Shown one piece after another: positions 1-9,883 of a stretch of 59,647 nucleotides of DNA; within the stretch, counting starts at the first letter, position 1; the number at the start of each line of letters is the position of its first letter. The DNA is from Vicinamibacterales bacterium. Lineage in GTDB: Bacteria > Acidobacteriota > Vicinamibacteria > Vicinamibacterales > JAKQTR01. Location of the stretch: contig JALOKU010000034.1 of NCBI GenBank assembly GCA_025456345.1, forward strand, positions 1-59,647, written 5' to 3'. Both the position numbers and the translations under genes were made by a program. The notes below the pieces were generated by a model that saw nothing but the letters and a program-made list of their open reading frames with translations, searched no databases and was not told the origin of the DNA.

Positions 1-1
1 G

Positions 2-298
2 GTGATGGCCAGCGTCGTCGGGGCCATCGGGTTCTTCATCATCCCGGCGAAGCGCCGGCGGGCGAAGCAGGAGATGCGCGAGAAGATCGCGGCGATGCGC
101 ACACGCCTGTCGTCGGCGATCCGGACGGAGTTCGAGTCGGAGACCACGCGCAGCGGCCAGCGCATCCGCCAGAGCATCGCCCCGTACGCGCGGTTCGTGC
201 GCGCGGAGAGCGAAAGGCTCACGAGCGCGAAGGCCGAGCTGGGCCGGTATCGCGGCGAACTCCAGGCGATGCAGGCCCGCATCGAGGCCCTGCAATAG
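2..298 (+). CDS. C-terminal end of a dynamin-like GTPase (partial)
   Basis: The frame is open to the left edge and ends in TAG, so this is the tail of a longer gene. The visible 98 residues begin with a short hydrophobic stretch (VVGAIGFFIIP), then a basic patch (AKRRRAKQEM), then about 75 residues of charged heptad-like helix that should form a coiled coil. A membrane hairpin followed by a basic coiled coil is how bacterial dynamin-like proteins end, which is the basis of the call. The GTPase domain itself lies outside the window, so the family cannot be confirmed. The permease gene begins 8 bases downstream, so the two may share a transcript. Confidence 0.45.
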   Translation: MMASVVGAIGFFIIPAKRRRAKQEMREKIAAMRTRLSSAIRTEFESETTRSGQRIRQSIAPYARFVRAESERLTSAKAELGRYRGELQAMQARIEALQ

Positions 299-306
299 CC
301 GCCTCC

Positions 307-1614
307 ATGAACGCCGACGATCGACTCACGCGGGCCATCGGGCCGTGGTCGCTGGGAGCCAACGCGGTCAATCTCTCCGTCGGCGCGGGGATCTTCGCGC
401 TGCCGGCGGCGGTTGCCGGAATCCTCGGGCCCGCCGCCATTCTCGCGTATCTGGTCTGCGGCCTTGCCATCGCGCTCGTGCTGACGTGCTTCGCCGAACT
501 CGGCACGCGCGTGACGCGGTCCGGCGGCGCGGTCGCGTACATCGAGGACAGTTTCGGCCCGATGGCCGGGTTTGTCGCGTGGGTGGTGTTCACCCTGGGC
601 TTCTGCGCGGCGGCCGACGCCGCGGTTGGCGCCATCCTGATCGACGCCGTCGCGGCGGTCGTGCCCGCGGTGGGGCAGGGCGCCGGCCGGGCGGCGTCGC
701 TGGTCGCGGTCTACGGCGTGCTCGCGGTGGTGAACATCGGCGGCGTTCGAGCCGGCGCCAGGCTGGCCGTCGTCGCGACGGCCGGCAAGCTGCTGCCGCT
801 GCTCCTCATCATCGGGGCCGGCGCGCTCGCCGTCAACTCGGCGAACCTCCGGTTCGGCGGGTGGCCGTCAATCGGCCAGGTCGGCGAGGCGTCGCTCGTC
901 CTGTTCTTCGCGTTCGCCGGCGCGGAGTGCGCGGTGACGCCCGGCGGCGAGATCCGCGACCCGTCACGGACGGTGCCGCGCGGCCTGCTTGGCGGGACCG
1001 CGTTCCTCATCGCGCTGTACTGCGCGGTCCAGCTCGTGTCGCAGGGGGTGCTGGGGCCCGCCATCGGTCAGAGCGGCGGCGCTCCGCTCGCGGCGGTGGC
1101 GGAGCGCCGGTTCGGGTCGGGGGGGCGGGGCCTGGTGCTCGCGTGCACCGTGCTCGCCACACTCGGCGTGCTGGCCGGCGACCTCCTGGCAACGCCGCGG
1201 TCCTTCATCCCGGTGGCCGAAGACGGCATGCTGCCGGGTTCGCTCGCGTCGGTGCACGCGAAGTACCACACGCCGCATGTCGCCATCATCACGTACGCGG
1301 CGATTTCGTGCGCGCTGGCCGTGTCGGGCACGTTCAAGCCCCTCGCGATTCTCGCCAGCGTCTCACTCCTGCTCATCTACCTGGCGGTGTGCCTCGCGGC
1401 GCTCAGGGTGCGCTATTCGGGCCCGGCGCCGGCCGGCGCATTCCGCGCGCCTGGCGGCCCGCTGGTGCCGGTGCTGGGCGCGGCGACCGTGGGGTGGCTC
1501 CTGGCGCACACGACGCGCGCGGAAGCCCTTGGGCTGGCGGCCACGGTCGGTCTGGCCGCCCTCTACTTCCTCGTGCGCCGGCAGGTGCTGCGCGGCCGGA
1601 GCCGCGCAGCCTGA
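307..1614 (+). CDS. APC-superfamily amino acid permease
   Basis: The 435-residue protein is almost entirely hydrophobic, with about 12 predicted membrane helices, the usual size and layout of amino acid/polyamine/organocation permeases. The N-terminus carries the family's first-helix signature (LSVGAGIFALP, near residues 23-33), where the unwound helix contacts the substrate backbone. A second typical element, FFAFAGAECAVTPGGEIRDPSRTVPRG, spans about residues 200-226 (helix 6 and the following loop). It probably imports or exchanges an amino acid across the inner membrane; the substrate cannot be read from the sequence. It follows the GTPase tail closely and converges with the efflux operon, its stop lying only 4 bases from the pump gene's stop. 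Confidence 0.8.
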   Translation: MNADDRLTRAIGPWSLGANAVNLSVGAGIFALPAAVAGILGPAAILAYLVCGLAIALVLTCFAELGTRVTRSGGAVAYIEDSFGPMAGFVAWVVFTLGFCAAADAAVGAILIDAVAAVVPAVGQGAGRAASLVAVYGVLAVVNIGGVRAGARLAVVATAGKLLPLLLIIGAGALAVNSANLRFGGWPSIGQVGEASLVLFFAFAGAECAVTPGGEIRDPSRTVPRGLLGGTAFLIALYCAVQLVSQGVLGPAIGQSGGAPLAAVAERRFGSGGRGLVLACTVLATLGVLAGDLLATPRSFIPVAEDGMLPGSLASVHAKYHTPHVAIITYAAISCALAVSGTFKPLAILASVSLLLIYLAVCLAALRVRYSGPAPAGAFRAPGGPLVPVLGAATVGWLLAHTTRAEALGLAATVGLAALYFLVRRQVLRGRSRAA

Positions 1615-1618
1615 CCGC

Positions 1619-4600
1619 TTACTTGACCGGCGCCGCGGGCGCGGCCATGCCTCCATCGAGGACGCCGGCCACCCAGTCGAGATTCACGCGGGCGACACGG
1701 TAGTCGCGCCTGGCCACGGCGAGGTTCGCGCGCGCCACGTTGACGTTCTGCTCGGCGTCCTGCACTTCCAGCCGCGTCTTCACGCCGAGTTCAAAGCCCT
1801 TTTCGGCGAGGAACAACAGCTGCTCGGCCTGCTTGACCGGGCCGTTGAGCGCGTCGAGCAGCGCGATGGCTTCGCGCGCGCTGTCGACGGCGGTGTGCAC
1901 CTCGAGGGTGATCCCCTCGCGCAGCTTCAGCTCGTCGATGTCGATGCTGGTCAGCGTGCTCTTGACCTGGGCGACCTGCCCCTTGGTCCGCCACCCGTCG
2001 AAGATCGGTACCGTGGCGAAGATGCCGGCGTTCCAGGCCGTCCCGGTCGACGAGATGGTCGGCAGGGCCAGGTGCCGTTTTCCCCAGTTCGCCGCGAAGT
2101 CGACGCGCGGCTTGCTTGCCGAGGCCGCGATCTTGACGAGCTCGGCGTAGATGCCCTGCTGCGTGTGGACCTCGCCCAGTTCGGGCCTGTTCTGAAGAGC
2201 GGTGGCGAGCAGTTCGTCGTAGGCGGGGACCGGATCGACCGGCGCGGCGAGCGTGCCTTCGGCGTCCACCTCCTGCGGCTCGGCGAGCAGGAAGCGCAAC
2301 TGCGCGCGCGCGGCCCGCACGGCGTTCTGCGACCGGATGACCGCCGGCTTGGCGCTGTCCAATTCGACCTGGGCGGCCAGCACGTCGAAATCGGTGGCGG
2401 TCCCGGCGTCCCGGCGCTTCGTCACATCGTCGAGGCGCCTGGTCCGCTGCGCGACGTTCTCCTCGGCGATCCGGACCAGCTCCCGGGCGGCCAGAACGTT
2501 GTAGAAGACCGCCGTCACGTCCTTGACCACCGCCTGGCGGAACCGCCGCAACTGCTGGTCGCTGTAGCTGAAGCCCAGCTTCGCGGCACGAATCGCGGCG
2601 CCGACCTGGCCCCAGGTGAAGACCACCTGGGTCACGCCGAAGTTCCCGGACGAGACGTCCTGCCGTCCGCCGAAGATTTCACCGAGATTCGTCGTGTCAC
2701 CCGAGCCGCCGTCGCCGCCGCCCATGAAGCCGCTGAACAGCTTGCTCGTGGTGTCGTCGAAGGTCCGGGTGAAATTCGCCGTGAAGGTCCCTTGCGGCAG
2801 CGCGGCGGCGCGCTCCTGCACGTACCGCCCCTGGACCCAGTTCTTGTACTCAATGGCTTTCTGGACGTCGCGGTTCTGCGCCGCGGCGATGGCGAGCGCC
2901 TGGTCGAGCGTCAGGACCTTCACGCCGGCTGGCGCGGTCGTCCGTGCGGCCTGCTCGACCTGCAGCGCCAGCGACCGTGCCGGGCTGGCCGCGGCCGATG
3001 CGGTGTCCTGCTGTGCCCGCGCCGGCTGGGCCGAGGCGGCCAGGAACGCCATCGACAGGGCCGCGGCGCTCACGGCGGCCACCCTCTTCTTCCGGCCGAG
3101 CAGCCACGCCGACACGTCGTCGAGGATGGTGTAGACCACGGGCACGACGATGAGGGTCAGCAGCGTCGACGTGATGAGGCCCCCGACGACCGCGCGGGCC
3201 ATCGGCGCACGGAACTCCGCGCCCTCGCCGAGCGCGAAGAACAGCGGCAGCATGCCGAAGATCATCGCGGTGGTCGTCATCAGGATCGGGCGGAGCCGGG
3301 TCCGCCCGGCCGTGACCAGGGCCGTGCGCCGGTCCATGCCCCGCTCGCGAAGCACCTTGGTGTAGTCCACCAGCAGGATGGCGTTCTTGGTGACGAGGCC
3401 CATCAGCATGATGAGGCCGATGAGCGACATGATGTTGATGGTGTCGCCCGTCAGCGCGAGCGTGCCTGCCATGCCGACGATCGACAGCGGCAGCGAGAGC
3501 ATGATCGACAGCGGGTCGATGAACGACTCGAACTGCGCCGCGAGGATCAGGTAGACGAAGATCACGGCGAGCAGCAGCGCCTCGGCGAGGTAGCCGAACG
3601 ACTCGACCATCATCTCCGTGTCGCCGCCCAGCACGAGCTTGTAGCCGGGCGCCATCTGGACCTTCTGGCTGGCGGCCATCGCCAGCGTCCCGGCGGTGCC
3701 GAGCGGCAGGTTGTCGAGGTTGGCGTCGACGGTCACCTGCCGGGTGAGGTCGCGCCGGCCGATCTCGGCCGGAGACGTGGATCGCGAGAAGGTGACCAGG
3801 TCGGTCAGCGGCACGAGCGCGGGGCCCGCCGGGGTCGGCACGCTCATCTTGAGGTCGCCGACCTGCCGCACGTCGCCGCGCAGCTCCTGCGGCAGGCGCA
3901 CGCGCACGTCGACCGCCTCGCCCTCCTCGTCCTCGTAGGTCGACACGGCCTGGCCGCCCACCAGCACCCCGATGGTGTTGGCCAGCGCGCCGCTGCCAAG
4001 TCCGGTGGCCGCCGCGCGCTCGCGGTTCACCACCAGCCGGTACTCCGGCAGGTCGTGCTCCATCTGCGCCTCGATGTCGACGATGCCCTGCACGGTATAG
4101 AGCTCGCGCTTCACGGCCTGGGCGTACTGCTTGAGCGTGGCGATGTCCTCGCCCTGCACGGCCACCGACAACGGCTTCTGCATCGCATCGGGGTCTTCCT
4201 GGATCGAGACCGTGATGCCGGGAACCTTCTCCAGGCGCACGCGCAGGTCGTGCGCGAACGCCCGCAGTCCGAACGCGCGCTCACCCTTCGGCACGAGCTT
4301 GACGAACACCGTCGCGTCGCGGACGGTATCCGCATCGCCGGCGCCGATGGAGGCATAGGTGTAGCTGACCTCCTTCCACTCCGCCACCGCCTTCAGCACC
4401 TCCGCGAGCCGCCCGCGGGTTTCGGCGATCGAGGAGCCCGGCGCGCTCTTGATCTTCATCACGAGCTCGCCCTGGTCCATGGGCGTCATGAACTCGGCCT
4501 GCAGCGTGGAAAACAGGCCCAGGCCGCCGACGAAGGCCGCGAAGGCGAGCGCCACGATGGTCTTGCGGTGGTCGAGCGCCCACCCGATCAGGCGCTTGTA

Positions 4601-6157
4601 GCCGTCGGCCATGCGCTCGAACGACTCGTTGAACCAGTCGAGCGGCCGGTGCCACCAGCTGCGCTTGCCGCCGCGGAGGATGTCGGGGTCGTGCCACCGC
4701 GACGAGAGCATCGGGTCGAGCGTGAAGGACACGAAGAGCGACACCAGGACGGCGAAGGCCACCGTGAGGCCGAACTGAAAGAAGAAGCGGCCGATGATGC
4801 CCTTCATGAACGCCACCGGCACGAAGACCGCGATGATCGACATCGAGGTGGCGAGCACGGCCAGGCCGATCTCGTCGGTGCCCTTGCGGGCCGCCTCGAA
4901 GTGATCCTCGCCGTGCTCCAGGTGCCGCACGATGTTCTCCCGCACGACGATCGCGTCGTCGATGAGGAGCCCGATCGCGAGCGAGAGCGCCATCAGCGTC
5001 AGCGTGTTCAGCGTCATCCCGAGGAAATACATGACGATGAACGACGAGATGACCGAGATGGGCAGCGTGAGTCCCGTAATGACCGTCGAGCGCCAGGAAT
5101 TCAGGAACAGGAAGACGATGAAGACCGTCAGCACCGCGCCGAGGACGAGCGTCAGCTGGACGTCGGCCACCGACTCGCGGATGAACCCCGACGTGTCGCG
5201 GACGACCTGGATCTCCGTGCCCGGCGGCAGTTCGGCGCGCAACGCCTCGACGGCGGCTTTCACGGCGTCCACGACGGCGACAGTGTTGGCCTTCGTCTGC
5301 TTGGTGATGTCGATGGCCACCGCCGGCTCGCCGTTGATGAGCGCGAGCGATCGCTGCTCTTCCACCGTGTCGTCGATCGTGGCCACATCCGACAGGCGGA
5401 TCGGATCGTTGCCGCGCCGGCCGATGACCATCGACGCGAACCCGTCTGGGTCTCGGGGCTTGCCCGAGATGCGCAGCGGCATCTCCGTCCGGCCGAGGGT
5501 CAGCCGCCCGAGCGGCGTGTTGACGTTTTCCGAGGCGAGGCCGCCGACGACCTCGTCAACGCCCATGCCGAGCGCCGACAGTTTCGCCGGGTCGATGTTC
5601 ACGGTGACTTCGCGCTTCGACGACCCGACCAGCTTGGCGCGCGCCACGCCGGGGATGCTCTCCAGGCGCCGCTTGATCTTCCGGTCCGCGAGCTCCGTGA
5701 GCTCTCGCGGCGGCAGCGTCGTCGACCGCACGGCGAGAGAGATGACCGGCATCGCGGAGAAGTCGAACTTCTGGATGACGGGCTCCTTCATCGCGTCCGG
5801 CAGCTCGCGGCGGATGGCGTTGATCTTCGCCCGCGCTTCCTGGGAGACGTCGTTGATCTTCACCTCGAGGTTGAACTCGACGATGACCGACGACAGGCCC
5901 TCGCGCGAGATTGAGTTCACGTGCTTGACGCCCGAGATCGGGTTGACCGCCTCCTCGATCTTCCGGCTGACTTCGCGCTCGACCGTCTCGGGCGAGGCGC
6001 CCGGGTACTCCGTGATGATCGACAACACGGGGATTTCGACGTCCGGCATCATGTCGATAGGCAGCCGGCGCCAGGAGAACAGGCCCAGCGTCACCAGGGT
6101 GAGCATCATCACCGTGGCCACAACGGGCCGCCTGATGGAGAGGTTGGAGAGAAACAT
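1619..6157 (-). CDS. RND efflux pump (HAE1 type) fused to a TolC-type outer-membrane channel
   Basis: The 1512-residue product contains two proteins that are normally separate. Residues 1 to about 1030 are a complete RND inner-membrane pump: the start ([18 protein letters not shown]), the porter-domain openings and the two six-helix membrane blocks all match HAE1/AcrB-type transporters, whose usual length is about 1030. Around residues 1030-1052 a basic stretch (LLGRKKR) leads into a hydrophobic segment ending in a signal-peptidase-like site (PARAQQ). Residues about 1065-1512 are a full outer-membrane efflux protein with two OEP repeats (for example [17 protein letters not shown] and NRPELGEV). 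The adaptor gene ends 2 bases before this start, so adaptor, pump and channel come from one operon. Either a real fusion processed after export, or loss of a stop codon between overlapping genes. Confidence 0.88.
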   Translation of the reverse strand: MFLSNLSIRRPVVATVMMLTLVTLGLFSWRRLPIDMMPDVEIPVLSIITEYPGASPETVEREVSRKIEEAVNPISGVKHVNSISREGLSSVIVEFNLEVKINDVSQEARAKINAIRRELPDAMKEPVIQKFDFSAMPVISLAVRSTTLPPRELTELADRKIKRRLESIPGVARAKLVGSSKREVTVNIDPAKLSALGMGVDEVVGGLASENVNTPLGRLTLGRTEMPLRISGKPRDPDGFASMVIGRRGNDPIRLSDVATIDDTVEEQRSLALINGEPAVAIDITKQTKANTVAVVDAVKAAVEALRAELPPGTEIQVVRDTSGFIRESVADVQLTLVLGAVLTVFIVFLFLNSWRSTVITGLTLPISVISSFIVMYFLGMTLNTLTLMALSLAIGLLIDDAIVVRENIVRHLEHGEDHFEAARKGTDEIGLAVLATSMSIIAVFVPVAFMKGIIGRFFFQFGLTVAFAVLVSLFVSFTLDPMLSSRWHDPDILRGGKRSWWHRPLDWFNESFERMADGYKRLIGWALDHRKTIVALAFAAFVGGLGLFSTLQAEFMTPMDQGELVMKIKSAPGSSIAETRGRLAEVLKAVAEWKEVSYTYASIGAGDADTVRDATVFVKLVPKGERAFGLRAFAHDLRVRLEKVPGITVSIQEDPDAMQKPLSVAVQGEDIATLKQYAQAVKRELYTVQGIVDIEAQMEHDLPEYRLVVNRERAAATGLGSGALANTIGVLVGGQAVSTYEDEEGEAVDVRVRLPQELRGDVRQVGDLKMSVPTPAGPALVPLTDLVTFSRSTSPAEIGRRDLTRQVTVDANLDNLPLGTAGTLAMAASQKVQMAPGYKLVLGGDTEMMVESFGYLAEALLLAVIFVYLILAAQFESFIDPLSIMLSLPLSIVGMAGTLALTGDTINIMSLIGLIMLMGLVTKNAILLVDYTKVLRERGMDRRTALVTAGRTRLRPILMTTTAMIFGMLPLFFALGEGAEFRAPMARAVVGGLITSTLLTLIVVPVVYTILDDVSAWLLGRKKRVAAVSAAALSMAFLAASAQPARAQQDTASAAASPARSLALQVEQAARTTAPAGVKVLTLDQALAIAAAQNRDVQKAIEYKNWVQGRYVQERAAALPQGTFTANFTRTFDDTTSKLFSGFMGGGDGGSGDTTNLGEIFGGRQDVSSGNFGVTQVVFTWGQVGAAIRAAKLGFSYSDQQLRRFRQAVVKDVTAVFYNVLAARELVRIAEENVAQRTRRLDDVTKRRDAGTATDFDVLAAQVELDSAKPAVIRSQNAVRAARAQLRFLLAEPQEVDAEGTLAAPVDPVPAYDELLATALQNRPELGEVHTQQGIYAELVKIAASASKPRVDFAANWGKRHLALPTISSTGTAWNAGIFATVPIFDGWRTKGQVAQVKSTLTSIDIDELKLREGITLEVHTAVDSAREAIALLDALNGPVKQAEQLLFLAEKGFELGVKTRLEVQDAEQNVNVARANLAVARRDYRVARVNLDWVAGVLDGGMAAPAAPVK

Positions 6158-6159
6158 CG

Positions 6160-7293
6160 CTACGCTCCTTCGCCCTTCACGACGGCCACGCGGTCGCCCG
6201 GCTGCAGCGAGAAGCCGCCGCGGATGACCACCGGGTCGCCTTCGTCAAGGCCCGAGAGCACTTCCACCGTCACGCCGTTCGACTGGCCGGTCTTCACGAC
6301 CCGCTTCTCGGCCTTGTCGCCGCGGGCGATGAACACCTCGGCCGTCTGCTGCTCCAGGTTCCAGTTGAGGAGCGCCTCGCGCGGCACCTGGAGAATGCCC
6401 GGCCGGTTCGACACGACGACCCGGCCCTTCACGAACGCGCCGCCCTTGAGCTGGCCGTCCGGGTTCGGCACCTCGACTACGACCTTCGCCGAGCGGCTCG
6501 CCGCGTCGATCGTGGGGTTGATGAACATCACCTTGCCCGTGAACGGGCGGCCGGGCAGCGAGTCGGTCGTGAACTCGATGGGCTGGCCGACCTTGACGGC
6601 CGAGAGGCGCGACGATGGCACCGACACCGTCAGGTCGAGCAGCCGGTTATCGACGATGCGGAAGAGCGGCCCGTTGCCGCCCATGTTCTCGACGCGATCG
6701 CCGACATTGACCGCGCGCAGCGCGACCACGCCGCCGATGGGCGCCACCAGCGTCGATTTCGCGAGGCGGGCCTCCGCGGTGCGCGTCTGGGCCTGCGACG
6801 CGGCGGTGGCCGCCTCGGCCGCCTCCACCGCGCTTTTCGCATCGTCGAAGGCCTGCGGCGTGATCAGGCCGTACTTCTGCAGCTGCTGCGCGCGCTCGGA
6901 CTCGCGCTTCGCCCGCGACTCGGCGACCCGCGCCTGGGCCTCCATCGCCTTGAGCGCCGCGATGCCGGCCTCGGTCTCGGTCGTGTCGAGCCGGGCCAGC
7001 CGATCACCCTTACGGATGGGCACCCATTCGGTGACGTAGACGGCTGTCACCGTGCCAGTGACCTCCGACTGGACGTCGGCCGAGAACTTCGGCGCGAGCG
7101 TGCCGACAATCTCGACGCTTTCCTGCAGGTCCGAGCGCGACGCGGGCGTGACCGAGACCGCGACGGGCGGCCGTCCGGCTTCCTTCGCCGCCGCGGCCGG
7201 GGCGGTGCTTTCCGAGGAGGTCCCCGCGCACGCGCCAGCCATCAGCGTGGCCCCCACAATGATGAAGTAATGAATGCGACCGATCCGGATCAT
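6160..7293 (-). CDS. RND periplasmic adaptor (membrane fusion protein), lipoprotein
   Basis: The 377-residue protein begins with an export signal ending in a lipobox (LMAGAC), so it should be a lipid-anchored periplasmic subunit. It has the ordered parts of the HlyD/AcrA family: a barrel-sandwich half (IVGTLAPKFSADVQSEVTG), a coiled-coil hairpin around residues 100-175 rich in Ala, Glu and Arg, the second lipoyl half (STLVAPIGGVVALRAV), a beta-barrel and a membrane-proximal C-terminal domain (LDEGDPVVIRGG). It would bridge the pump and the TolC domain encoded just downstream. It lies 14 bases after the tetR stop, so the three genes form one leftward operon. The exported compound cannot be inferred. 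Confidence 0.9.
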   Translation of the reverse strand: MIRIGRIHYFIIVGATLMAGACAGTSSESTAPAAAAKEAGRPPVAVSVTPASRSDLQESVEIVGTLAPKFSADVQSEVTGTVTAVYVTEWVPIRKGDRLARLDTTETEAGIAALKAMEAQARVAESRAKRESERAQQLQKYGLITPQAFDDAKSAVEAAEAATAASQAQTRTAEARLAKSTLVAPIGGVVALRAVNVGDRVENMGGNGPLFRIVDNRLLDLTVSVPSSRLSAVKVGQPIEFTTDSLPGRPFTGKVMFINPTIDAASRSAKVVVEVPNPDGQLKGGAFVKGRVVVSNRPGILQVPREALLNWNLEQQTAEVFIARGDKAEKRVVKTGQSNGVTVEVLSGLDEGDPVVIRGGFSLQPGDRVAVVKGEGA

Positions 7294-7307
7294 GGTCTCT
7301 CTTCTCC

Positions 7308-7943
7308 CTACGCGCGCGGCGCGTGCATGACGCCGTCAAACAACAGGTTGATCAGCCGGCGGACGCCGTCCGCGCCGACTGGTTCGAATGCGGGGTGCAG
7401 CTGCCGTTCATTGCACCCCTCGAGAATGCCCATCACGGCGAGGGCCACGTCGTGGACCGAAACGGCACGCAACTCGCCTGACGTCAGGCCGTCGGCGGCG
7501 ATCCGCTCGATGGCCTGGCGGAACCGAGCCTCGAACACCGTGACGTCGAAGGGTGGCGCGCCGTCTGGCGGACCGAGAAACACCGCGTGCGCCACGCGGG
7601 CAACGGGCACGTTCTGCTCGAACAGGCCGTAGACGTCTTCGCACAGGGCCAGGATGCGGTCGCGCGCCGATCCGGCCCGGGCAGTGGCTCGCTCCATCGC
7701 GTCGGTGACCTGCTGTTCCGCCTGCTGGAGGATAGCGAGGAGCAGGCCTTCCTTGCTGCCGAAGTGGTAGTAGAGGGCCGGCTTGGTGACGCCGGCCATC
7801 TCGGCAATTTCCCGGACCGACGCTCCGGCGTAGCCCTTGCGATCGAACACGCGGACCGCCGCGTTCAGCAGCCTCGTCCGGGCGTGCTCGTCCTGATCGG
7901 GAACTGCCTGTTCCGGGAGGGCAGTAGTGATGGGTGTATCCAT
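7308..7943 (-). CDS. TetR/AcrR-family repressor of the efflux operon
   Basis: The 211-residue protein has the TetR helix-turn-helix near residues 22-68 (TRLLNAAVRVFDRKGYAGAS, VREIAEMAGVTKPALYYHF), with the family's YYHFGSKE signature. The C-terminal two thirds is a helical ligand-binding domain with no recognisable specificity. It is the first gene of the operon with the adaptor and pump, and two perfect palindromes sit 20 to 55 bases upstream of its start. The arrangement implies autoregulation and drug-responsive control of the pump, as in AcrR or TtgR systems; this is family knowledge plus position, not shown. Confidence 0.9.
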   Translation of the reverse strand: MDTPITTALPEQAVPDQDEHARTRLLNAAVRVFDRKGYAGASVREIAEMAGVTKPALYYHFGSKEGLLLAILQQAEQQVTDAMERATARAGSARDRILALCEDVYGLFEQNVPVARVAHAVFLGPPDGAPPFDVTVFEARFRQAIERIAADGLTSGELRAVSVHDVALAVMGILEGCNERQLHPAFEPVGADGVRRLINLLFDGVMHAPRA

Positions 7944-7962
7944 GTGGTGTGTCTGACTGATT

Positions 7963-7998
7963 ACCTACCGGTAGGTCAATAGTACCTACCGGTAGGTA
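7963..7998. promoter_or_regulatory. Double TetR-type operator
   Basis: Two perfect palindromes, ACCTACCGGTAGGT at 7963-7976 and TACCTACCGGTAGGTA at 7983-7998, share the same 14-bp core. Their centres are 21 bases apart, two helical turns, so two dimers would bind the same face of the DNA. They lie just upstream of the tetR start at 7943 and are the obvious site for that repressor. They could also affect the rightward gene at 8131. Confidence 0.8.
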
Positions 7999-8130
7999 TA
8001 GCAGAAGATACGGAGAATCGGCAATCCCTGTTCCCTCGGAAATGGGACAAGGTCCCATTCTTCTTGGGGCATACGACCAAAGAGACGTTTCGCGCGGCCC
8101 ATGGCCGTATCCGCCGTAACATGGAAGCCA

Positions 8131-9135
8131 ATGGGAAAAGGGTCCATCCTGCGCGTCCTGGTGGCGGCCTCCGGAGGCGTCGCGCTCCTGCTGTCTGCGG
8201 GCCTCGGTCTGCCCGGCGCCTCAGCGGCGATACCGGCGAATTCGGGTGCACACGCACCGGCGCAGTGCGGCCGCTTGAGTGCCCGCGGCACGAGCATCGT
8301 TTGCCGCGACGGCTCGACGTTTCAGTGGCGCGGGGTGACGGCGTTCGCGCTGCTCGAGCAGATCGCGCACGGGCGACACCGGGACGCCGACGCGTACATG
8401 CGCTGGGCGCAGGCGACCGGTTTCAATCTCGTCCGGGTGCTTGCCGCAGCCGACGTGCTCTTCAAGCTGCCCGCGGACGAGGGGCTCAGGCACATGCCGG
8501 CGCTGTTCGAGATGGCCGCCCGGCGCGGCCTCTACGTGGAGATCGTGGCGCTGGCCGACTCGGAGCGCTTCGGGATGACAGGGCCCGCGCTGCGCGCGCA
8601 GGTGGCCGAGGTCGGGAGGATCGCCGCGGGCCACGCGAACGCCGTCGTGCAGGTCGCCAACGAGCACTATCACCCGACCCAATCGCGCGAGCTGCACGAC
8701 CCGGCTATGCTCGCCGAGCTGGGGCGGCTGATCCCGCCGCAGGTGCTCTACACGGAATCGGCGGCGGCGGACGATACCGCAACTGAGCCGCAGGGCGCGT
8801 ACATTACGCGCCACCTCTCGCGGAGCGGAAGCCCCGCGCGGATGATCGCGCGCGTCCGGCTCCTGGGCAGCCTCGCGTTGCAGACAGGCAAGCCTGTAGT
8901 GAACGGCGAGCCGATCGGCGCCGCGGAAAAGGACGACCCCGGGCGCCGGCTGTCCGACCCCGGGTTCTTCCGCGACCTGGCGAGGCAGACGTCAGCGGCC
9001 GGGCTGGCCGGCGGCACGTTCCACTGCGAGGATGGCCTGCTCGCGCGGGTTCCCGGGCCGGTCCAGCAGGCCTGCGCCCGGGCCTGGGTGCAAGGCGCCT
9101 CGGTCAGCGCGCCGCCAACGCCGCGATCGCCTTGA
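8131..9135 (+). CDS. Secreted glycoside-hydrolase-like (TIM-barrel) protein
   Basis: The product (334 residues from the chosen ATG at 8131; an in-frame ATG at 8101 lacks a ribosome site) starts with a signal peptide ending near ASAAIPA. The mature part resembles clan A glycoside hydrolases: an opening with WRGVTAFALLEQ, then barrel strands such as GFNLVRVL and GLYVEIVAL. Two acidic residues sit where catalysis would need them: an Asn-Glu pair (VANEH, Glu178) and a second glutamate in VNGEP (Glu260). The family and substrate are not identified; it is about 300 residues, short for a cellulase domain, so it may be a distant or inactive relative. Its last 32 bases overlap the end of the opposing gene. 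Confidence 0.6.
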   Translation: MGKGSILRVLVAASGGVALLLSAGLGLPGASAAIPANSGAHAPAQCGRLSARGTSIVCRDGSTFQWRGVTAFALLEQIAHGRHRDADAYMRWAQATGFNLVRVLAAADVLFKLPADEGLRHMPALFEMAARRGLYVEIVALADSERFGMTGPALRAQVAEVGRIAAGHANAVVQVANEHYHPTQSRELHDPAMLAELGRLIPPQVLYTESAAADDTATEPQGAYITRHLSRSGSPARMIARVRLLGSLALQTGKPVVNGEPIGAAEKDDPGRRLSDPGFFRDLARQTSAAGLAGGTFHCEDGLLARVPGPVQQACARAWVQGASVSAPPTPRSP

Positions 9136-9586
9136 AGGTGTCGGGCCCGATGTTGTAGGCCTGCCCGAATCCCGCAATGTAGCGCCCGCGGCCGAGCGTC
9201 AGTTCATACAGATTGAAATCGCCGAGGTTCAGCGTCATCTCGGCGCCGGGGAGCTTCCCGACAAACACCTCCCGCGCCGCCGCGAACGCGTCGCTCTCGC
9301 GATCGAGCACGGCGACGGTGGCCTGCACCGTCATCCGCTTCGTCTGCAGCGGGTCGGCGCCGGGGGCGTCGTTCTCGTGGATCAGCACGCCGACGCGGGC
9401 ATCGGGCTGGAGGCCCCGCGAGTGGCGGGCAAGGCCCGACGCCTGCACGTAAACGGCCCCGAAGTCCGGCCGCAGCGCAAAGGGGAGGAGGCTCGCCTCA
9501 GGCTCGCCATCGAGGATCACCGCGAGGCTCAGCACCCGGTGCGCGGTCATCAAGTCGCGAAGGCCTTCGAGTACCTGCTGGTCCAT
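9104..9586 (-). CDS. Pyridoxamine 5'-phosphate oxidase-fold protein
   Basis: The 160-residue protein has the split-barrel flavin fold of the PNPOx/HugZ-like group: an N-terminal helix followed by HRVLSLAVILDGEPEASLLPFAL, a strand-rich centre, and the typical PDARVGVLIHE and KRMTVQATVAVLDRE elements. Members bind FMN, F420 or heme; which one applies here cannot be told. The ATG at 9586 is preferred over one 18 bases upstream because GGAGGG stands just before it. It converges with the glycoside-hydrolase-like gene, overlapping it by 32 bases. Confidence 0.7.
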   Translation of the reverse strand: MDQQVLEGLRDLMTAHRVLSLAVILDGEPEASLLPFALRPDFGAVYVQASGLARHSRGLQPDARVGVLIHENDAPGADPLQTKRMTVQATVAVLDRESDAFAAAREVFVGKLPGAEMTLNLGDFNLYELTLGRGRYIAGFGQAYNIGPDTFKAIAALAAR

Positions 9587-9603
9587 GTCACGCTCCCTCC
9601 ACA

Positions 9604-9624
9604 CTCAACGCTCAACGCTCAACG
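9604..9624. repeat. Heptamer tandem repeat CTCAACG x3
   Basis: Three perfect head-to-tail copies of the 7-mer CTCAACG lie just upstream of the PNPOx-fold gene. It shares a 7-base period, though not the unit, with arrays at 12178-12247, 20036-20056 and 37946-37980. The rest of the spacer up to the S9 peptidase (9625-9851) shows no gene. Confidence 0.85.
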
Positions 9625-9851
9625 GGACTGCCAGGGGCGATGGGCCAACGATCCACCGTCGAGTCATGTCCACCACTTCACGTCCTCTCGCAGAATACAC
9701 GATTCCCGCCGTTGCACCGCCTGTCTGTCGGCGGCGGCAGGGGAGTCCGCTGACGATTTCGTCATCGCAGGCCGCGGCTGCACCTAATTAGTCCCGACCC
9801 CTTGTTCCTCGTCGCGCCGGGCCCGGCTGAGGGGCGGCCGCCCGCGCCTGC

Positions 9852-9857
9852 TATACT
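9852..9857 (+). promoter_or_regulatory. Putative -10 box of the S9 peptidase gene
   Basis: TATACT stands 26 bases before the preferred GTG start at 9884, giving a leader of about 20 bases that contains the ribosome site. No convincing -35 element is present 17 bases upstream. Confidence 0.35.
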
Positions 9858-9883
9858 CCGCCGACAAGATGGAGGAAGGCCTC

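Noticed and set aside
989..5914. A 1641-codon open frame on the plus strand across the pump gene
   Set aside because: It is antisense to a clear RND-TolC gene; its Arg/Asp/His-rich composition is the usual shadow in GC-rich DNA.
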